Origin: Lysinibacter cavernae
GTDB lineage: Bacteria > Actinomycetota > Actinomycetes > Actinomycetales > Microbacteriaceae
DNA: 64,000 nt
Direction: 5' to 3'
NCBI RefSeq assembly: GCF_011758565.1
Contig: NZ_JAAMOX010000001.1
Location: forward strand, 1,465,838 to 1,529,837
Shown: positions 40,506 to 49,873 of the stretch, one piece after another
Layout of the letters: each line of letters begins with the position of its first letter
Position numbering within the stretch: the stretch's first letter is position 1
Notes under the pieces: model-generated
Database searches by the model: none
What the model was told of the DNA's origin: nothing
Seen by the model: only the letters and a program-made list of their open reading frames with translations
Translations under genes and position numbers: made by a program

Positions 40506-41534
40506 CTAGCCGAAGAGGATTGCGGCCTCGTCGTAGCGGTGCTGCGGCACCGTCTTGAGCTCGCCCAGCGCTTCTTCGAGGCCAACAACCTCGACCTCGG
40601 TTCCGCGGAGAGCAACCATGTTGCCCCAGCGTTCTTCAAGCACGGTGTCGATTGCGGCGAGCCCGAGACGCGTCGCAAGCACACGGTCGTATGCCGTTGG
40701 CACTCCGCCACGTTGGATGTGACCAAGCACGGTTGCGCGCGACTCGATGCCGGTGCGCTCCTCGATCATGGGCGCAAGAATCTCGGCAATACCGCCGAGT
40801 CGCGGACGGTTGAAGCCATCGAGCCCCTTATGCGAGTGCGCGTCCTCCATTGTCGTGAGCTTAAATCCCTCGGCGACCACCAGCAGGGGTGCACGTCCGC
40901 GGTCACGCACGCTCTCAACCCAGGTCACAATCTGCTCGATGCTGACCGGCTGCTCTGGGATGAGGATGGCGTGCGCTCCCCCGGCCATGCCGGAGTGAAG
41001 GGCGATCCACCCAACGTGGCGGCCCATAACCTCAAGCACCATGCAGCGCTTATGTGAGTCGCCGGTTGTGCGAAGGCGGTCGATGGCCTCTGTTGCGATC
41101 TCTACCGCAGTGTCAAATCCGAACGTGTAGTCGGTGGCACCGAGGTCGTTGTCGATGGTCTTTGGAACACCGATAATCTTGATGCCGGCATCCGCGAGGC
41201 GCTTTGACGCGGCCTGCGTACCCTCGCCACCGATCGCGATAACCGCGTCAACACCGAGCCGATCGAGCGTCTTCTGGATGTTCTCAGGCCCGCCATTTGG
41301 TCCCTCATAGGGGCCAAACCGGCTCGTGCCAAGAATCGTGCCTCCCTGCTTGGCAAGTCCACGAACGCGGTGACGGTCAAGGGGAATGACATCCCCTTCA
41401 ACCAGCCCGCGCCATCCATCACGAAAACCAACGAATTGTTGCGAGTAGACACTTGTGCCTTTGAGGACAATCGCGCGAATTACCGCGTTCAGCCCTGGGC
41501 AGTCACCACCACTCGTCAAAATTCCGATCTTCAT
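40506..41534 (-). CDS. pfkA: 6-phosphofructokinase
   Basis: 342 residues, glycolytic phosphorylation of fructose 6-phosphate. MKIGILTSGGDCPGLNAVIR start; IAIGGEGTQ with Gly at the position equal to E. coli Gly104; VPKTIDNDLGATDYTFGFDTA with catalytic Asp and a Lys where E. coli has Gly124; LEVMGRHVGWIALHSGMAGG; LGHIQRGGVPTAYDR. Gly104 with Lys124 is a mixed pattern also seen in actinobacterial ATP-dependent enzymes, so ATP rather than pyrophosphate is the likelier donor, but assay would be needed. ATG 41534 is preceded by ggagtgtg. Confidence 0.95.
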   Translation of the reverse strand: MKIGILTSGGDCPGLNAVIRAIVLKGTSVYSQQFVGFRDGWRGLVEGDVIPLDRHRVRGLAKQGGTILGTSRFGPYEGPNGGPENIQKTLDRLGVDAVIAIGGEGTQAASKRLADAGIKIIGVPKTIDNDLGATDYTFGFDTAVEIATEAIDRLRTTGDSHKRCMVLEVMGRHVGWIALHSGMAGGAHAILIPEQPVSIEQIVTWVESVRDRGRAPLLVVAEGFKLTTMEDAHSHKGLDGFNRPRLGGIAEILAPMIEERTGIESRATVLGHIQRGGVPTAYDRVLATRLGLAAIDTVLEERWGNMVALRGTEVEVVGLEEALGELKTVPQHRYDEAAILFG

Positions 41535-41656
41535 ACACACACTCCCTATGGTTCCTGTTTCATTGGAAGATGCAATACGCATCGGTCAGCCGATAAAAGC
41601 CTGCGGCTTGCCGGCCTATCGTGACGCTGGCTGCGACACTCGACCACACAAAACCT

Positions 41657-43840
41657 CTAGGACGATGCTATCGCTCTTTTCAGCAGGTGGATGAGGGCCT
41701 CAAGCTGCACGGAGTCGCCGGCGGTGAGCTCGGCGTCGCTGCCGTCAAGGGCTCGGGCGGCAAGGCCCGCCTTGCCGTCAATGAGCTCGGCGATTTTGCT
41801 GTCGATGGTGTGGGCCGCGATGATTCGCCATGCGGTCACCGGCTCGGCCTGGCCGATGCGGTGCACGCGGTCAATCGCTTGAGTCTGCTCGGCGTCGGTC
41901 CAGCTGAGCTCAGCGAGCACAACGTTCGAGGAGGCCTGCATGTTCACGCCAACGCCGGCAGCGGTGAGCGAGCAGACCGCGATCGAGACCTCTGGGTCGT
42001 TGTTGAACGCGTCGATCTGGGCCTGGCGCGACTCTGAAGTTTGGTCGCCCCGAACCGAAATCGTGCGAAGACCACGTTCAGCGAAGGCTGCCTCTGCGGC
42101 ATCCATCACATCGATGTGCTTAGCAAAGAACACAACCTTGCCAACGGAGCGGGCCAGCTGAGCCGCGTAGTCTGCCGCGAGCGATGCCTTTGCCTTACCG
42201 ATGTTACGAACCATCGTGAAGACGTTGGTGCCGGTCTTGGAGTTGCCAGACTCGTCGAGCTCCTGGTGAGCGACCATGCGAATGAGCGCCTCAGTCGACA
42301 TTTCGGCGCCAAGGCGGCCATTCAGCGCGCGCTGGTAGCGCTCGTACATCTTGCGACCGAGTTCATCTTCTGCCTCGCGGATGCTGCGGCCGAAGTCGTC
42401 GTCAAGCTCAACGGGGAGGTCAACAACGCGCTTTGCCGGCAGGTCGGCCGCGACGTCGATCTTCTTGCGCCGCACGATTCCCATGTCGATGACGGCCTCG
42501 CGGGCGGCCGGGTAGAAGGCCGAATCTGCAGGGGTCAGGCCGGTGTCTTCGAGGCGGTGCATGAGTTCTGCCGTTGGCTTTGTGCCGTCGGTCCAGCCGA
42601 GGAAGCGCCAGATGGCGCGGAAATCATCCACGTCGTTGATGAGCGGAGTACCGGTGAGCGCCATCATGAGCGGCTTGCCACCTGGCGTGTTCTTACGGAT
42701 GCGGTCGGCAATCGTGAGTACGTTGCGCGAGCGCTGCGACTGCACATTTTTGATCATGTGCGCCTCGTCAACGACCATTCCACGGAATCCCATGTTGCTG
42801 ATCCAGCTCAGGTGGCGGTCGAGGATCTCGTAGTTGACGATGAAGACATCGGCAAACGCGTCGAGGTTCTGGCCGTCGCCCTGAATTACCGTTGCGCGGC
42901 GCTGTGGGGTCCAGTTCTGGACCTCGCGGGCCCAGTTCATCTTCACAACGTTCGGCACAACAACGAGCAGCGGGTAGGCGTTGGCGACCGAGGCCGCAAT
43001 AACCGACTGAGCGGTCTTACCAAGACCGGGCTCGTCGGCAAGCAAAAAGCTGCGGTGCCCCTCGGCAACGCACTCAAGGAAGCGCGCCTGGTGACGCATG
43101 AGTTCGTGGCCCTTTGGCGCAAGGCGGTCAATGGGAGGAGCCTCTGGCAGCGGCATGCTGGCAACTTTGCCGCCTGCGCCCTGCTCAAACGATTTGAGGA
43201 GCGGCCCAAGCAGCTCCCAGTTGGAGAGGCGCACAACTGGACGCTTCGGCGGGGCCGGCGTCAGGTCTGGCGCGAGGAATGGATTCGATCGTTGCCTGGC
43301 GATCACGGCCGGCGGCAACACCTGGCGCTCTGCAAGCTCCGGCGGAACAACCGCCTCGACCGGCGCAGGAGTGGGCTCGTCTTCGGGAACCTCGTGGCCT
43401 GCGGTCTCGAGCAGCTTGCGGCGCAGCTTGCGTGCGGCCTCGTTGACGGGAGCCTCTGGCTCAAGAAGCGTTATGAGCGACGTGTCGCGGGCGGCGGTCT
43501 TTGCCAGAATAGACGCGATGCCATCGAGGCGTTTGAGCGTCTCAGCACGGTCGGCATCGCTCAGCGACGGGTCGGTCTTGGCGCGGGCGCGCTCCTCGCG
43601 CATGAGCAGCGCGATGACGTGGAACTTAGTGCGGTTCATTGGCGTTGCTTTGCCACGCTGGGCGGATGCTTCAACCTCGCGTACGGCGCGGGCAAGCAGC
43701 GGGATGAGACCCTCGTTATTTGCCTGCTTTGCAGCCTGCTTAGCGGATTTGCCGCCCTGCTGGCCATTGTGCTGGGCGCTGCTCTGCTGCTTGTTCTGCT
43801 GCGCGCGGGCCGGGGCCTGCTGTAGTTCTGGCTGAGCCAT
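41657..43840 (-). CDS. SNF2-family DEAD/DEAH-box helicase (SMARCAL1-like)
   Basis: 727 residues. A Gln/Ala-rich start (PARAQQNKQQSSAQHNGQQ), a helical domain of about 250 residues, then the SNF2 motor: LMRHQARFLECVAEGHRSFLLADEPGLGKTAQSV (motif Q/I), VVPNVVKMNWAREVQNW (Ia), GMVVDEAHMIKN (II, DEAH), MALTGTPLIN (III), and in the second lobe KVVFFAKHIDVMDAAEAAF (IV), AVCSLTAAGVGVNMQASSNVVLAELSWTDAEQTQAIDRVHRIGQAEPV (V-VI). ATP-driven DNA translocase, perhaps annealing or fork repair; role inferred. Start ATG 43840 with caggaga; the longer frame to 43972 is upstream untranslated DNA. Confidence 0.92.
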   Translation of the reverse strand: MAQPELQQAPARAQQNKQQSSAQHNGQQGGKSAKQAAKQANNEGLIPLLARAVREVEASAQRGKATPMNRTKFHVIALLMREERARAKTDPSLSDADRAETLKRLDGIASILAKTAARDTSLITLLEPEAPVNEAARKLRRKLLETAGHEVPEDEPTPAPVEAVVPPELAERQVLPPAVIARQRSNPFLAPDLTPAPPKRPVVRLSNWELLGPLLKSFEQGAGGKVASMPLPEAPPIDRLAPKGHELMRHQARFLECVAEGHRSFLLADEPGLGKTAQSVIAASVANAYPLLVVVPNVVKMNWAREVQNWTPQRRATVIQGDGQNLDAFADVFIVNYEILDRHLSWISNMGFRGMVVDEAHMIKNVQSQRSRNVLTIADRIRKNTPGGKPLMMALTGTPLINDVDDFRAIWRFLGWTDGTKPTAELMHRLEDTGLTPADSAFYPAAREAVIDMGIVRRKKIDVAADLPAKRVVDLPVELDDDFGRSIREAEDELGRKMYERYQRALNGRLGAEMSTEALIRMVAHQELDESGNSKTGTNVFTMVRNIGKAKASLAADYAAQLARSVGKVVFFAKHIDVMDAAEAAFAERGLRTISVRGDQTSESRQAQIDAFNNDPEVSIAVCSLTAAGVGVNMQASSNVVLAELSWTDAEQTQAIDRVHRIGQAEPVTAWRIIAAHTIDSKIAELIDGKAGLAARALDGSDAELTAGDSVQLEALIHLLKRAIASS

Positions 43841-44070
43841 GTTTCTCCTGAGCGAAAACCGACGCATCGGTTCGGAACGGTAAATGAGTCTCCGGGCTGG
43901 TAGCCGGTCAAGACTCGGTAACGCAACAGGGCTTCCATACTCGAGCAACGAAACGAGACGCTGTGGAATCAATTCGGTCGAGTGATGAAGGGAAGCAGTT
44001 ACGCTGAATCACAGTCTACACCCCCGAACCGTGAGGTTTCCGATAATTTCTGCGCGTTCGGCGATCTGCC

Positions 44071-45153
44071 CTACGAGGCCCCATCGCTCAGATCGCGGAG
44101 CAGCAGCAGTCGACTCTCCATTCGAAAGGCATCAGTTGGGGTCGCCTCTCGCCAGGCGAGAAACTGGGAGCGGTCATCGGCACAGCGCACGTGAACTTCG
44201 ATCTGGGCGTCACACAACACGTCAATAAGGTTGACGAGACGCTGATACGAACCAGGCGACAGGTGTTCGGCCGACGGCACGTCGCCAAGAACCCAGGTGG
44301 AGAAGCGTTCGGCCCAGCGCAAATAGTCGTTGACTGAGGTGGGCGAATCAAGCAGACTCGCAAAATCGAACCACACAAGTCCGTTGCCGGCGCGGCGGGC
44401 GGTAAATCGGTGGCCGGCGGATTCGAGCGCTACCTCTTCGTCAGCGTCGGGCGGCGTGTGCACGTCTCCGTTCGCTCCACGAACCTCCACCTGAGTTGTG
44501 CCCCACGTGCCGCGCGCAAACCCCGTTCGTTCCCCGCGCACAGGAGCTCTCCGATAATCCGTATCACCCGTCATCTCGAACACACTCAGCCGGGTCTCAA
44601 GCAATTGGATGCCTGGCGCAAAGAGGTGATGATAGTTCGGGTTAGGCATAAGCTCGGCAGGCGCATAGTTCGAGCTCACCACGAGGCGGATACCCCGGCG
44701 AAACAGTTCATCGAGCACGCCAATGAGCAGGGTTGCATCACCGGCATCGTGCACGTGAAACTCATCAAACACCACAAGGGTGGCGTCGCCAAGGAGTTCG
44801 TCTATAGCCGCATCGACCGGGTGACGTTCGCCCCGGTTCGGGTCTATCCGGTGCTGAAAAATGCTCGCGTGAAACCGTGCAAAGAAACCGTGGAAGTGGA
44901 TGCGGCGCTTCTGTTCGCCGGGAACCAGCGCGAAGTACTGGTCAAGAAGCCAGGTTTTCCCTCGACCGGATGGCCCCCAAAGATAGACCCCTGTGCTCTC
45001 GTCAGCCAGCAGGTCGAGAACGCCAAGCTGTGAGTGATCGAGGGCAAAGCCTGCCGCGGTCGCGGCTTCACCAACGCGGTCCGCAAGCACGGCCGAAGAT
45101 TCGGCGACGGGCTGATGCGCGCGGGGAGAACTGAGCGAGCTCAGTGACGTCAT
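44071..45153 (-). CDS. zapE: Cell division protein ZapE (AFG1-like ATPase)
   Basis: 360 residues. P-loop ATPase of the ZapE/LACE1 family, linked in E. coli to Z-ring regulation. Walker A GVYLWGPSGRGKTWLLDQYF (Lys near 66), FHGFFARFHASIF, Walker B LVVFDEFHVHDAGDATLLIGVLDELFRRG, and the arginine/sensor segment VVSSNYAPAELMPNPNYHHLFAPGIQLL. The C-terminal half keeps TARRAGNGLVWFDFASL. ATG 45153 has gaaagg 5-10 nt upstream; the frame extension to 45228 crosses the divergent phosphatase promoter. Divergent from the histidine phosphatase. Confidence 0.93.
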   Translation of the reverse strand: MTSLSSLSSPRAHQPVAESSAVLADRVGEAATAAGFALDHSQLGVLDLLADESTGVYLWGPSGRGKTWLLDQYFALVPGEQKRRIHFHGFFARFHASIFQHRIDPNRGERHPVDAAIDELLGDATLVVFDEFHVHDAGDATLLIGVLDELFRRGIRLVVSSNYAPAELMPNPNYHHLFAPGIQLLETRLSVFEMTGDTDYRRAPVRGERTGFARGTWGTTQVEVRGANGDVHTPPDADEEVALESAGHRFTARRAGNGLVWFDFASLLDSPTSVNDYLRWAERFSTWVLGDVPSAEHLSPGSYQRLVNLIDVLCDAQIEVHVRCADDRSQFLAWREATPTDAFRMESRLLLLRDLSDGAS

Positions 45154-45266
45154 TGGTGACCTTTCAACGATTCCACAACACATTCTGCCACGTTGCCCTG
45201 CGAGACTCTTCTCCTGCCCGCCAGCCATCCGGCCGAACTATCAGGTCGATGGGACAGAATAGACGG

Positions 45267-45842
45267 GTGACTGAAACTACAACGATCGCGCTCATCCGCC
45301 ACGGCCAGACCCCATGGAATGCCGAATTCCGCATCCAGGGACGCACCGATATCGATCTGAACGATACTGGCAGGGAGCAGGCCCGCTTCGCGGCCAAAGA
45401 ACTCGATGACAGCTGGAACATCGTCACGTCGTCGCCACTGTCACGGGCATCAGAGACCGCGGCAATCATCGCTGAGGGCCTTGGGCTCTCCGGCCCTGCC
45501 CACGTTGATCACCTCGTCGAACGTAACTTTGGTCGGGCGGAGGGCCTTACCGCAGGCGACGAGCTCGAAGCGGTTCGCCTGCCAGGAGGATTTGTCGATT
45601 CAGAGACGGAGGCAGAGGTCTCGGCCCGCGGCTTGCTCGCGCTTGAGCACCTCAGGGACACCTACGCGGGAAAGAACGTTATCGCGGTGAGCCACGGCTC
45701 GTTCATCCGACTCACCCTCCAGGGGCTCTTCGATCTCACGATGCCTCGAATCAATAACGCGGCGGTCAGCATTGTCACGTTCACGCCGGATGGTTGGTCG
45801 CTCGACACCGTCAACGGTGTGCCCGCTCACGAACTCGTCTAG
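45267..45842 (+). CDS. Histidine phosphatase family protein (phosphoglycerate mutase-like)
   Basis: 191 residues. Catalytic ALIRHGQTPWNAEFRIQGRTDIDLNDTG (phospho-His in RHG), SPLSRASETAAIIAEGLGL, ERNFGRAEGLTAGDELEA and VSHGSFIRLTLQGLFDL (second His). Phosphomonoesterase or cofactor-dependent mutase; substrate unknown. Start GTG 45267 with CAGAAT 6 nt before it (weak leaderless box); ATG 45249 is an alternative. Followed by a perfect hairpin. Confidence 0.9.
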   Translation: MTETTTIALIRHGQTPWNAEFRIQGRTDIDLNDTGREQARFAAKELDDSWNIVTSSPLSRASETAAIIAEGLGLSGPAHVDHLVERNFGRAEGLTAGDELEAVRLPGGFVDSETEAEVSARGLLALEHLRDTYAGKNVIAVSHGSFIRLTLQGLFDLTMPRINNAAVSIVTFTPDGWSLDTVNGVPAHELV

Positions 45843-45868
45843 CCAGGAGGCTCACGAGACCAACAGAA

Positions 45869-45916
45869 ATGACGCAAGAGTTCCTTCCCAACGGGCTATG
45901 GGAACTCTTGCGTCAT
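45869..45916. terminator. Perfect 16-bp inverted repeat between convergent genes
   Basis: Arms atgacgcaagagttcc (45869-45884) and its exact complement (45901-45916), 16-nt loop. Between the phosphatase and the ABC ATPase. Confidence 0.8.
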
Positions 45917-45947
45917 ATCTGTATGAGGCGCGGTGGATGGGCGAACG

Positions 45948-46724
45948 CTAGTCGGCCAGGTCCACGTCGGTTGGGTTAAGCACGCGACTCAGGAACTCCT
46001 TCGTGCGCGCGTTCTGCGGCGCGCCAATGACCTGAGCGGCCTGGCCGGCCTCAACAACAACCCCGCCGTCCATAAACACAACCTTGTCGGCAACCTCGCG
46101 GGCAAAGCCCATCTCGTGTGTCACCACAAGCATGGTCATGCCGGCCTTCGCCAAGCCGCGCATAACGGCAAGCACATCGCCAACAGTCTCCGGGTCAAGC
46201 GCAGAGGTTGGCTCGTCGAAGAGCATGAGCTCTGGGTCCATGCTGAGCGCCCGAGCGATCGCAACACGCTGCTGCTGGCCTCCGGAAAGCGACGACGGTT
46301 TATCCATCGCCTTGTCGGCGAGGCCAACGTGCTCGAGGTTGCGCAACGAAATCTCGTCGGCTTCTGCGCGCGAGCGTTTCAGCACCCTGCGCTGGGCAAT
46401 CGAGCAATTTTCGAGAACCGTCAGGTGCGGGAACAGGTTGAAGTGTTGAAAGACGAGCCCAACCCGACGGCGAAAATCGTCGATGTCACACTCTGGATCG
46501 GTAACAAGGGTGTCGCCAACGGTGATCGTGCCGGCATCAGGACGCTCAAGCAGGTTGATGCAACGCAGCAGGGTCGATTTGCCCGAACCGCTTGGCCCGA
46601 TGAGGCAGACAACCTCGCCGGGGTTCACATCAAGGCTGATCCCCTTGAGCACCTCGTTGCTGCCGAAGGCTTTGGTCACGCCCTCAACTACGATGCGTCC
46701 GCCGGTGTTTGCGGTGTCGCTCAT
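45948..46724 (-). CDS. Polar amino acid ABC transporter, ATP-binding protein
   Basis: 258 residues, cytoplasmic ATPase of the PAAT family (GlnQ/ArtP type). Walker [18 protein letters not shown]-loop [18 protein letters not shown], signature [15 protein letters not shown], Walker [15 protein letters not shown], and [15 protein letters not shown]. Ends with FLSRVL, a usual family tail. ATG 46724 overlaps the stop of the permease (ATGA 46721-46724); the frame extension to 46799 lies inside that gene. Confidence 0.95.
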   Translation of the reverse strand: MSDTANTGGRIVVEGVTKAFGSNEVLKGISLDVNPGEVVCLIGPSGSGKSTLLRCINLLERPDAGTITVGDTLVTDPECDIDDFRRRVGLVFQHFNLFPHLTVLENCSIAQRRVLKRSRAEADEISLRNLEHVGLADKAMDKPSSLSGGQQQRVAIARALSMDPELMLFDEPTSALDPETVGDVLAVMRGLAKAGMTMLVVTHEMGFAREVADKVVFMDGGVVVEAGQAAQVIGAPQNARTKEFLSRVLNPTDVDLAD

Positions 46725-47512
46725 TTTTTGATCCTCGCCGTCTTCGCTTCGAAGCGCCGCGACAGGTAACTGAGCGGCACGGTAATGATGAGGTAGCACG
46801 CACCCGCAGCAACGAGCGGCGTGAGGCCCGCGTTTGCTGCGGTGAGGCCAACGCGACCAAACTTCGTCAGGTCGTACTGGCTGACGGTGAGTCCAAGCAC
46901 GTAAATGAGCGAGGAGTCTTTGGTCAGCAGGATGATCTCGTTGGTCAGCGGCGGAAGCACGATGCGAAGTGCCTGCGGGATGACGATGGTGATCATTGCC
47001 CGCGCGTGCGACATGCCGAGGGACCGTGCGGCCTCCATTTGACCCGCGGGAACGGCTTGTAGGCCGGCCCGGATGGTTTCAGCGATATAGGCCGCTGAAA
47101 CCGTACCGAGTGCGAACATTGCCGTCACATACGTATCCATCGTGATGCCAAACGCCGTTGGAAGGCCGTACCCAAAGAGTACAAACACCAGCAGCGCAGG
47201 AAGTCCACGGAAGATCTCGATGTAGAGTGTTGCGATCCAACGGTACGGCCCAACGGACGAGAGCTTCATGAGCGCCAGCAGGATGCCGCCGCTCATACCG
47301 ACCACAAATCCGAGCGCCGTGAAGATAAGCGTATTCACAAACGCGAGGGTAATGATGTCGGGGAACTGGCTCTTCAGCACGTCCCAGTTCAAGAAAGCCG
47401 AGCCGATCTTGCCCCAGTCTGCGACCAGCGCAAGAACAACCACGGCGATAATCAGGACAGCGTATTGGATGCCTCGCGACAGCCGGGCACGCTTCAGTGC
47501 GGTCATTGCCAT
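46721..47512 (-). CDS. Polar amino acid ABC transporter, permease
   Basis: 263 residues, inner membrane subunit with an extra N-terminal helix ([18 protein letters not shown]) before the usual five. [49 protein letters not shown] and the EAA loop [48 protein letters not shown] are clear. A single permease gene implies a homodimer. Lies between the binding-protein and ATPase genes. Confidence 0.95.
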   Translation of the reverse strand: MAMTALKRARLSRGIQYAVLIIAVVVLALVADWGKIGSAFLNWDVLKSQFPDIITLAFVNTLIFTALGFVVGMSGGILLALMKLSSVGPYRWIATLYIEIFRGLPALLVFVLFGYGLPTAFGITMDTYVTAMFALGTVSAAYIAETIRAGLQAVPAGQMEAARSLGMSHARAMITIVIPQALRIVLPPLTNEIILLTKDSSLIYVLGLTVSQYDLTKFGRVGLTAANAGLTPLVAAGACYLIITVPLSYLSRRFEAKTARIKK

Positions 47513-47548
47513 TATGCAGTCACCTTTGTATAGAAAGTAGCGCGGGGC

Positions 47549-48343
47549 TTACTTGATTGCTGGCATCCACTGGGCAAGCATTGCCTCGCGGGTGCCGTCT
47601 TCGTCCATGCGCTTGAGGGTCGCGTTGATGCTGTCGAGCAGCTCGGTGTTTCCCTTGCGTACGCCAGCGCCAAGGGGCTCGCTGCCGAACTTGTCAGCGA
47701 TGACGAGGCTTGAGTTGTCCTTTGCGAAGTACGCAAGCGTAGCGATGTTGTTGATCACGCCGTCAACGCTGCCGGATTCGAGGGCCTGCACAGCGATGGT
47801 GCCGTCCTCGAACGCCTTGGGGTCAAGACCCTTTTCGGTTGCGAAGGCCTGACCAGTTGTTGCGTCCTGCACGCCAACAACGCCTTCGAACGTGTCGAGG
47901 CTGGTGATGCCGGAGTCGTCGCGCACGAGCAGCGCAAGGTTGTCGTCAAAGTATGGCTCTGAGAAGTCAAACTTGGTGGCGCGCTCGTCGTTGATCGAGA
48001 TGCCCGAGATGACGGCGTCGCAGTTCTTCGCGTCGAGGGCTGCACCAGACTCGATGGATTCAAACGAGCTGCTGACGATCTCAAGCTTTGCGTCAAGGTC
48101 TTTAGCGATCTCGTTGGCGAAGTCGATGTCGAAGCCTACGATTTCACCGGTTGAGTCGTCTTTGAATTCAAACGGTGGGTACGCGGTTTCGGAGCAAATC
48201 TTGAACACGCCTTCTTTGAGAAGCGGGCCGGCGTCAGCGCTGTCGCCAGAGTCACCGTTGCTGCTGCAGCCGGTGAGGAGCAGGGCTCCGGCAGCCGTGA
48301 GGCTGAGAAAGGCGGTAAGGGAGGCTTTGTTGTTTCGAGTCAC
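47549..48343 (-). CDS. Polar amino acid ABC transporter, substrate-binding lipoprotein
   Basis: 264 residues. Signal peptide with lipobox LLTGCSS (Cys near 26), acidic Ser/Gly/Asp linker, then a type II periplasmic-binding fold (SBP_bac_3): FKICSETAYPPFEFKDDSTGEIVGFDIDFANEIAKDL, GISINDERATKFDFSEPYFDDNLALLVR, VGVQDATTGQAFA, DGVINNIATLAYFAKDN, GAGVRKGNTELLDSINATLKRM. The Arg in NDERA and Asp in GVIN-type loops bind amino-acid alpha groups; which amino acid is uncertain. GTG 48343 with gaagagag. First gene of the operon. Confidence 0.95.
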   Translation of the reverse strand: MTRNNKASLTAFLSLTAAGALLLTGCSSNGDSGDSADAGPLLKEGVFKICSETAYPPFEFKDDSTGEIVGFDIDFANEIAKDLDAKLEIVSSSFESIESGAALDAKNCDAVISGISINDERATKFDFSEPYFDDNLALLVRDDSGITSLDTFEGVVGVQDATTGQAFATEKGLDPKAFEDGTIAVQALESGSVDGVINNIATLAYFAKDNSSLVIADKFGSEPLGAGVRKGNTELLDSINATLKRMDEDGTREAMLAQWMPAIK

Positions 48344-48502
48344 GATTGGCTCTCTTCGTTAGCGATTGTGGCGATAAATAATTGGGCGGTCGGTGTAACG
48401 ACAATATATTAGACCTTATCCGTCACGTTCCCCCTCACCAAGAAGAAACGGCGCCTCATTCGTACCTATTTGGTTACGGTTCTGTTTCGGCCCGGCTCGG
48501 TT

Positions 48503-48508
48503 TAGGCT
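48503..48508 (+). promoter_or_regulatory. Leaderless -10 box of the M20 peptidase gene
   Basis: TAGGCT, 6 nt before ATG 48515. Confidence 0.65.
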
Positions 48509-48514
48509 GAGTCC

Positions 48515-49846
48515 ATGAGTGACAGTGCAGTTGACCGTTTCCGAACGCTCCTCCGGATTCCCACCGTCTCGCCTCCGCTCGAGGCCGACACCGACTGGGC
48601 AAGCTTTCAGCGGTTTCGCGAGGCCCTCGCCGACCTGTACCCATCGCTCCACGCCAATCTCGAGCACGAACTGGTGGCTGAGCACTCGATCCTCTTCCGG
48701 TGGAAGGGCGCCTCATCAGAGCAGCCGAGCGTGCTGATGGCCCACTACGACGTCGTGCCGGCAACCGACGAGGGGTGGACGCATCCGCCGTTCTCGGCGA
48801 CGCTCACAGGAGAGGGCACGGATGACGCTACCATCTGGTCGCGCGGTGCGATCGACGACAAGGGCGCGCTCGTCACGCTGCTCGAGGCCGCCGAGAAACT
48901 GTCGGTCGACGGTTTTGTTCCCAAACACGACATCTATCTGAGCTTTGGACACAACGAAGAAGTTCAGGGTTCCGGCGCGCAGGCCATCGCAAAGCTCTTC
49001 ACCGAGCGAGGCGTCACTCCCGCGTTTGTTCTCGACGAGGGCGGCGCCGTCGTTGAGGGCGTCTTCCCCGGCGTAGAGAAACCCATCGCGGTGGTTGGCG
49101 TGAGCGAAAAGGGCATCATGAATGTCCGACTCACCGTGCGCCAGCAGGGAGGGCACGCCTCGACCCCTCCTGATATGACCGCAACGGCGAGGCTCGCGAG
49201 AGCCATTGACCGGCTGCGGCGCAACCAGTTTCCGGCAAAGCTCACCGCCACAAACGTGGCGATGGTCTCGATCCTCGGGGCTGAGGCAACGGGCCCGCTC
49301 GCCTACGCGGCAAAGTATCCAACCGCGGCGAAGTCGCTGCTGCCCCAGGTGTTCGCCCGGATGAGCGACGAAACCAGGGCAATGGTCCGCACGACGATGG
49401 CCGTCACCCAGCTCGAAGGTTCCCTCGCAGCAAACGCCCTCGCCGAATCCGCGAAGGCGATAGTGAACGTTCGTATCGCGGTGGGATCCTCGGTTGCAGA
49501 GTCCATCCGTCACCTCACAAAGGCAATCCACGACCCGCTGGTGAGCATCACAATTGACGAGGCGAACGAGCCTTCGAGAACTTCCCCACACGACGGCCCG
49601 GCTTGGGAACACCTCGCGGCAAGCATCCGAGACACGTTCGACAACACGATCGTGACGCCCTACATCATGCTTGGCGCGAGCGATGCAAGACACTTTGCCA
49701 AGCTCTCGGCCCACGTTTACCGCTTCAGCCCGTTCGATCTGACAACCGACGAACGGGGCGCGCTGCACGCCGTTGACGAACGCATTCGGGTCTCAAGCTA
49801 CCTTCGCGGCATTAGCTTCTACGAACGGCTCGTGGCCGGGCTCTAA
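48515..49846 (+). CDS. M20/M25/M40 family metallopeptidase (carboxypeptidase PM20-like)
   Basis: 443 residues, di-zinc peptidase or amidohydrolase. Metal ligands in VLMAHYDVVPA (His near 77), WSRGAIDDKGALVTLLEA (Asp near 114-115), SFGHNEEVQGSGA (Glu pair near 148), and late ASDARHFAKLS (His). The dimerisation domain runs about 195-335 with GGHASTPPDMTATARLARAI. The arrangement resembles CPS1/PM20D1-type Gly-X carboxypeptidases. Cytoplasmic, no signal. Divergent from the amino acid transporter, so perhaps part of peptide or amino acid use. Confidence 0.92.
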   Translation: MSDSAVDRFRTLLRIPTVSPPLEADTDWASFQRFREALADLYPSLHANLEHELVAEHSILFRWKGASSEQPSVLMAHYDVVPATDEGWTHPPFSATLTGEGTDDATIWSRGAIDDKGALVTLLEAAEKLSVDGFVPKHDIYLSFGHNEEVQGSGAQAIAKLFTERGVTPAFVLDEGGAVVEGVFPGVEKPIAVVGVSEKGIMNVRLTVRQQGGHASTPPDMTATARLARAIDRLRRNQFPAKLTATNVAMVSILGAEATGPLAYAAKYPTAAKSLLPQVFARMSDETRAMVRTTMAVTQLEGSLAANALAESAKAIVNVRIAVGSSVAESIRHLTKAIHDPLVSITIDEANEPSRTSPHDGPAWEHLAASIRDTFDNTIVTPYIMLGASDARHFAKLSAHVYRFSPFDLTTDERGALHAVDERIRVSSYLRGISFYERLVAGL

Positions 49847-49873
49847 TCGAGCTGGCGCCGAATCCAAGCTGAT

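Noticed and set aside
40352-40558. Plus-strand ORF with aaggag near 40380
   Set aside because: It contains the long pfkA terminator hairpin and then runs antisense to pfkA; no family similarity.
42041-43825. 594-codon plus-strand ORF
   Set aside because: Antisense shadow of the SNF2 helicase, whose seven motifs are all present on the other strand.
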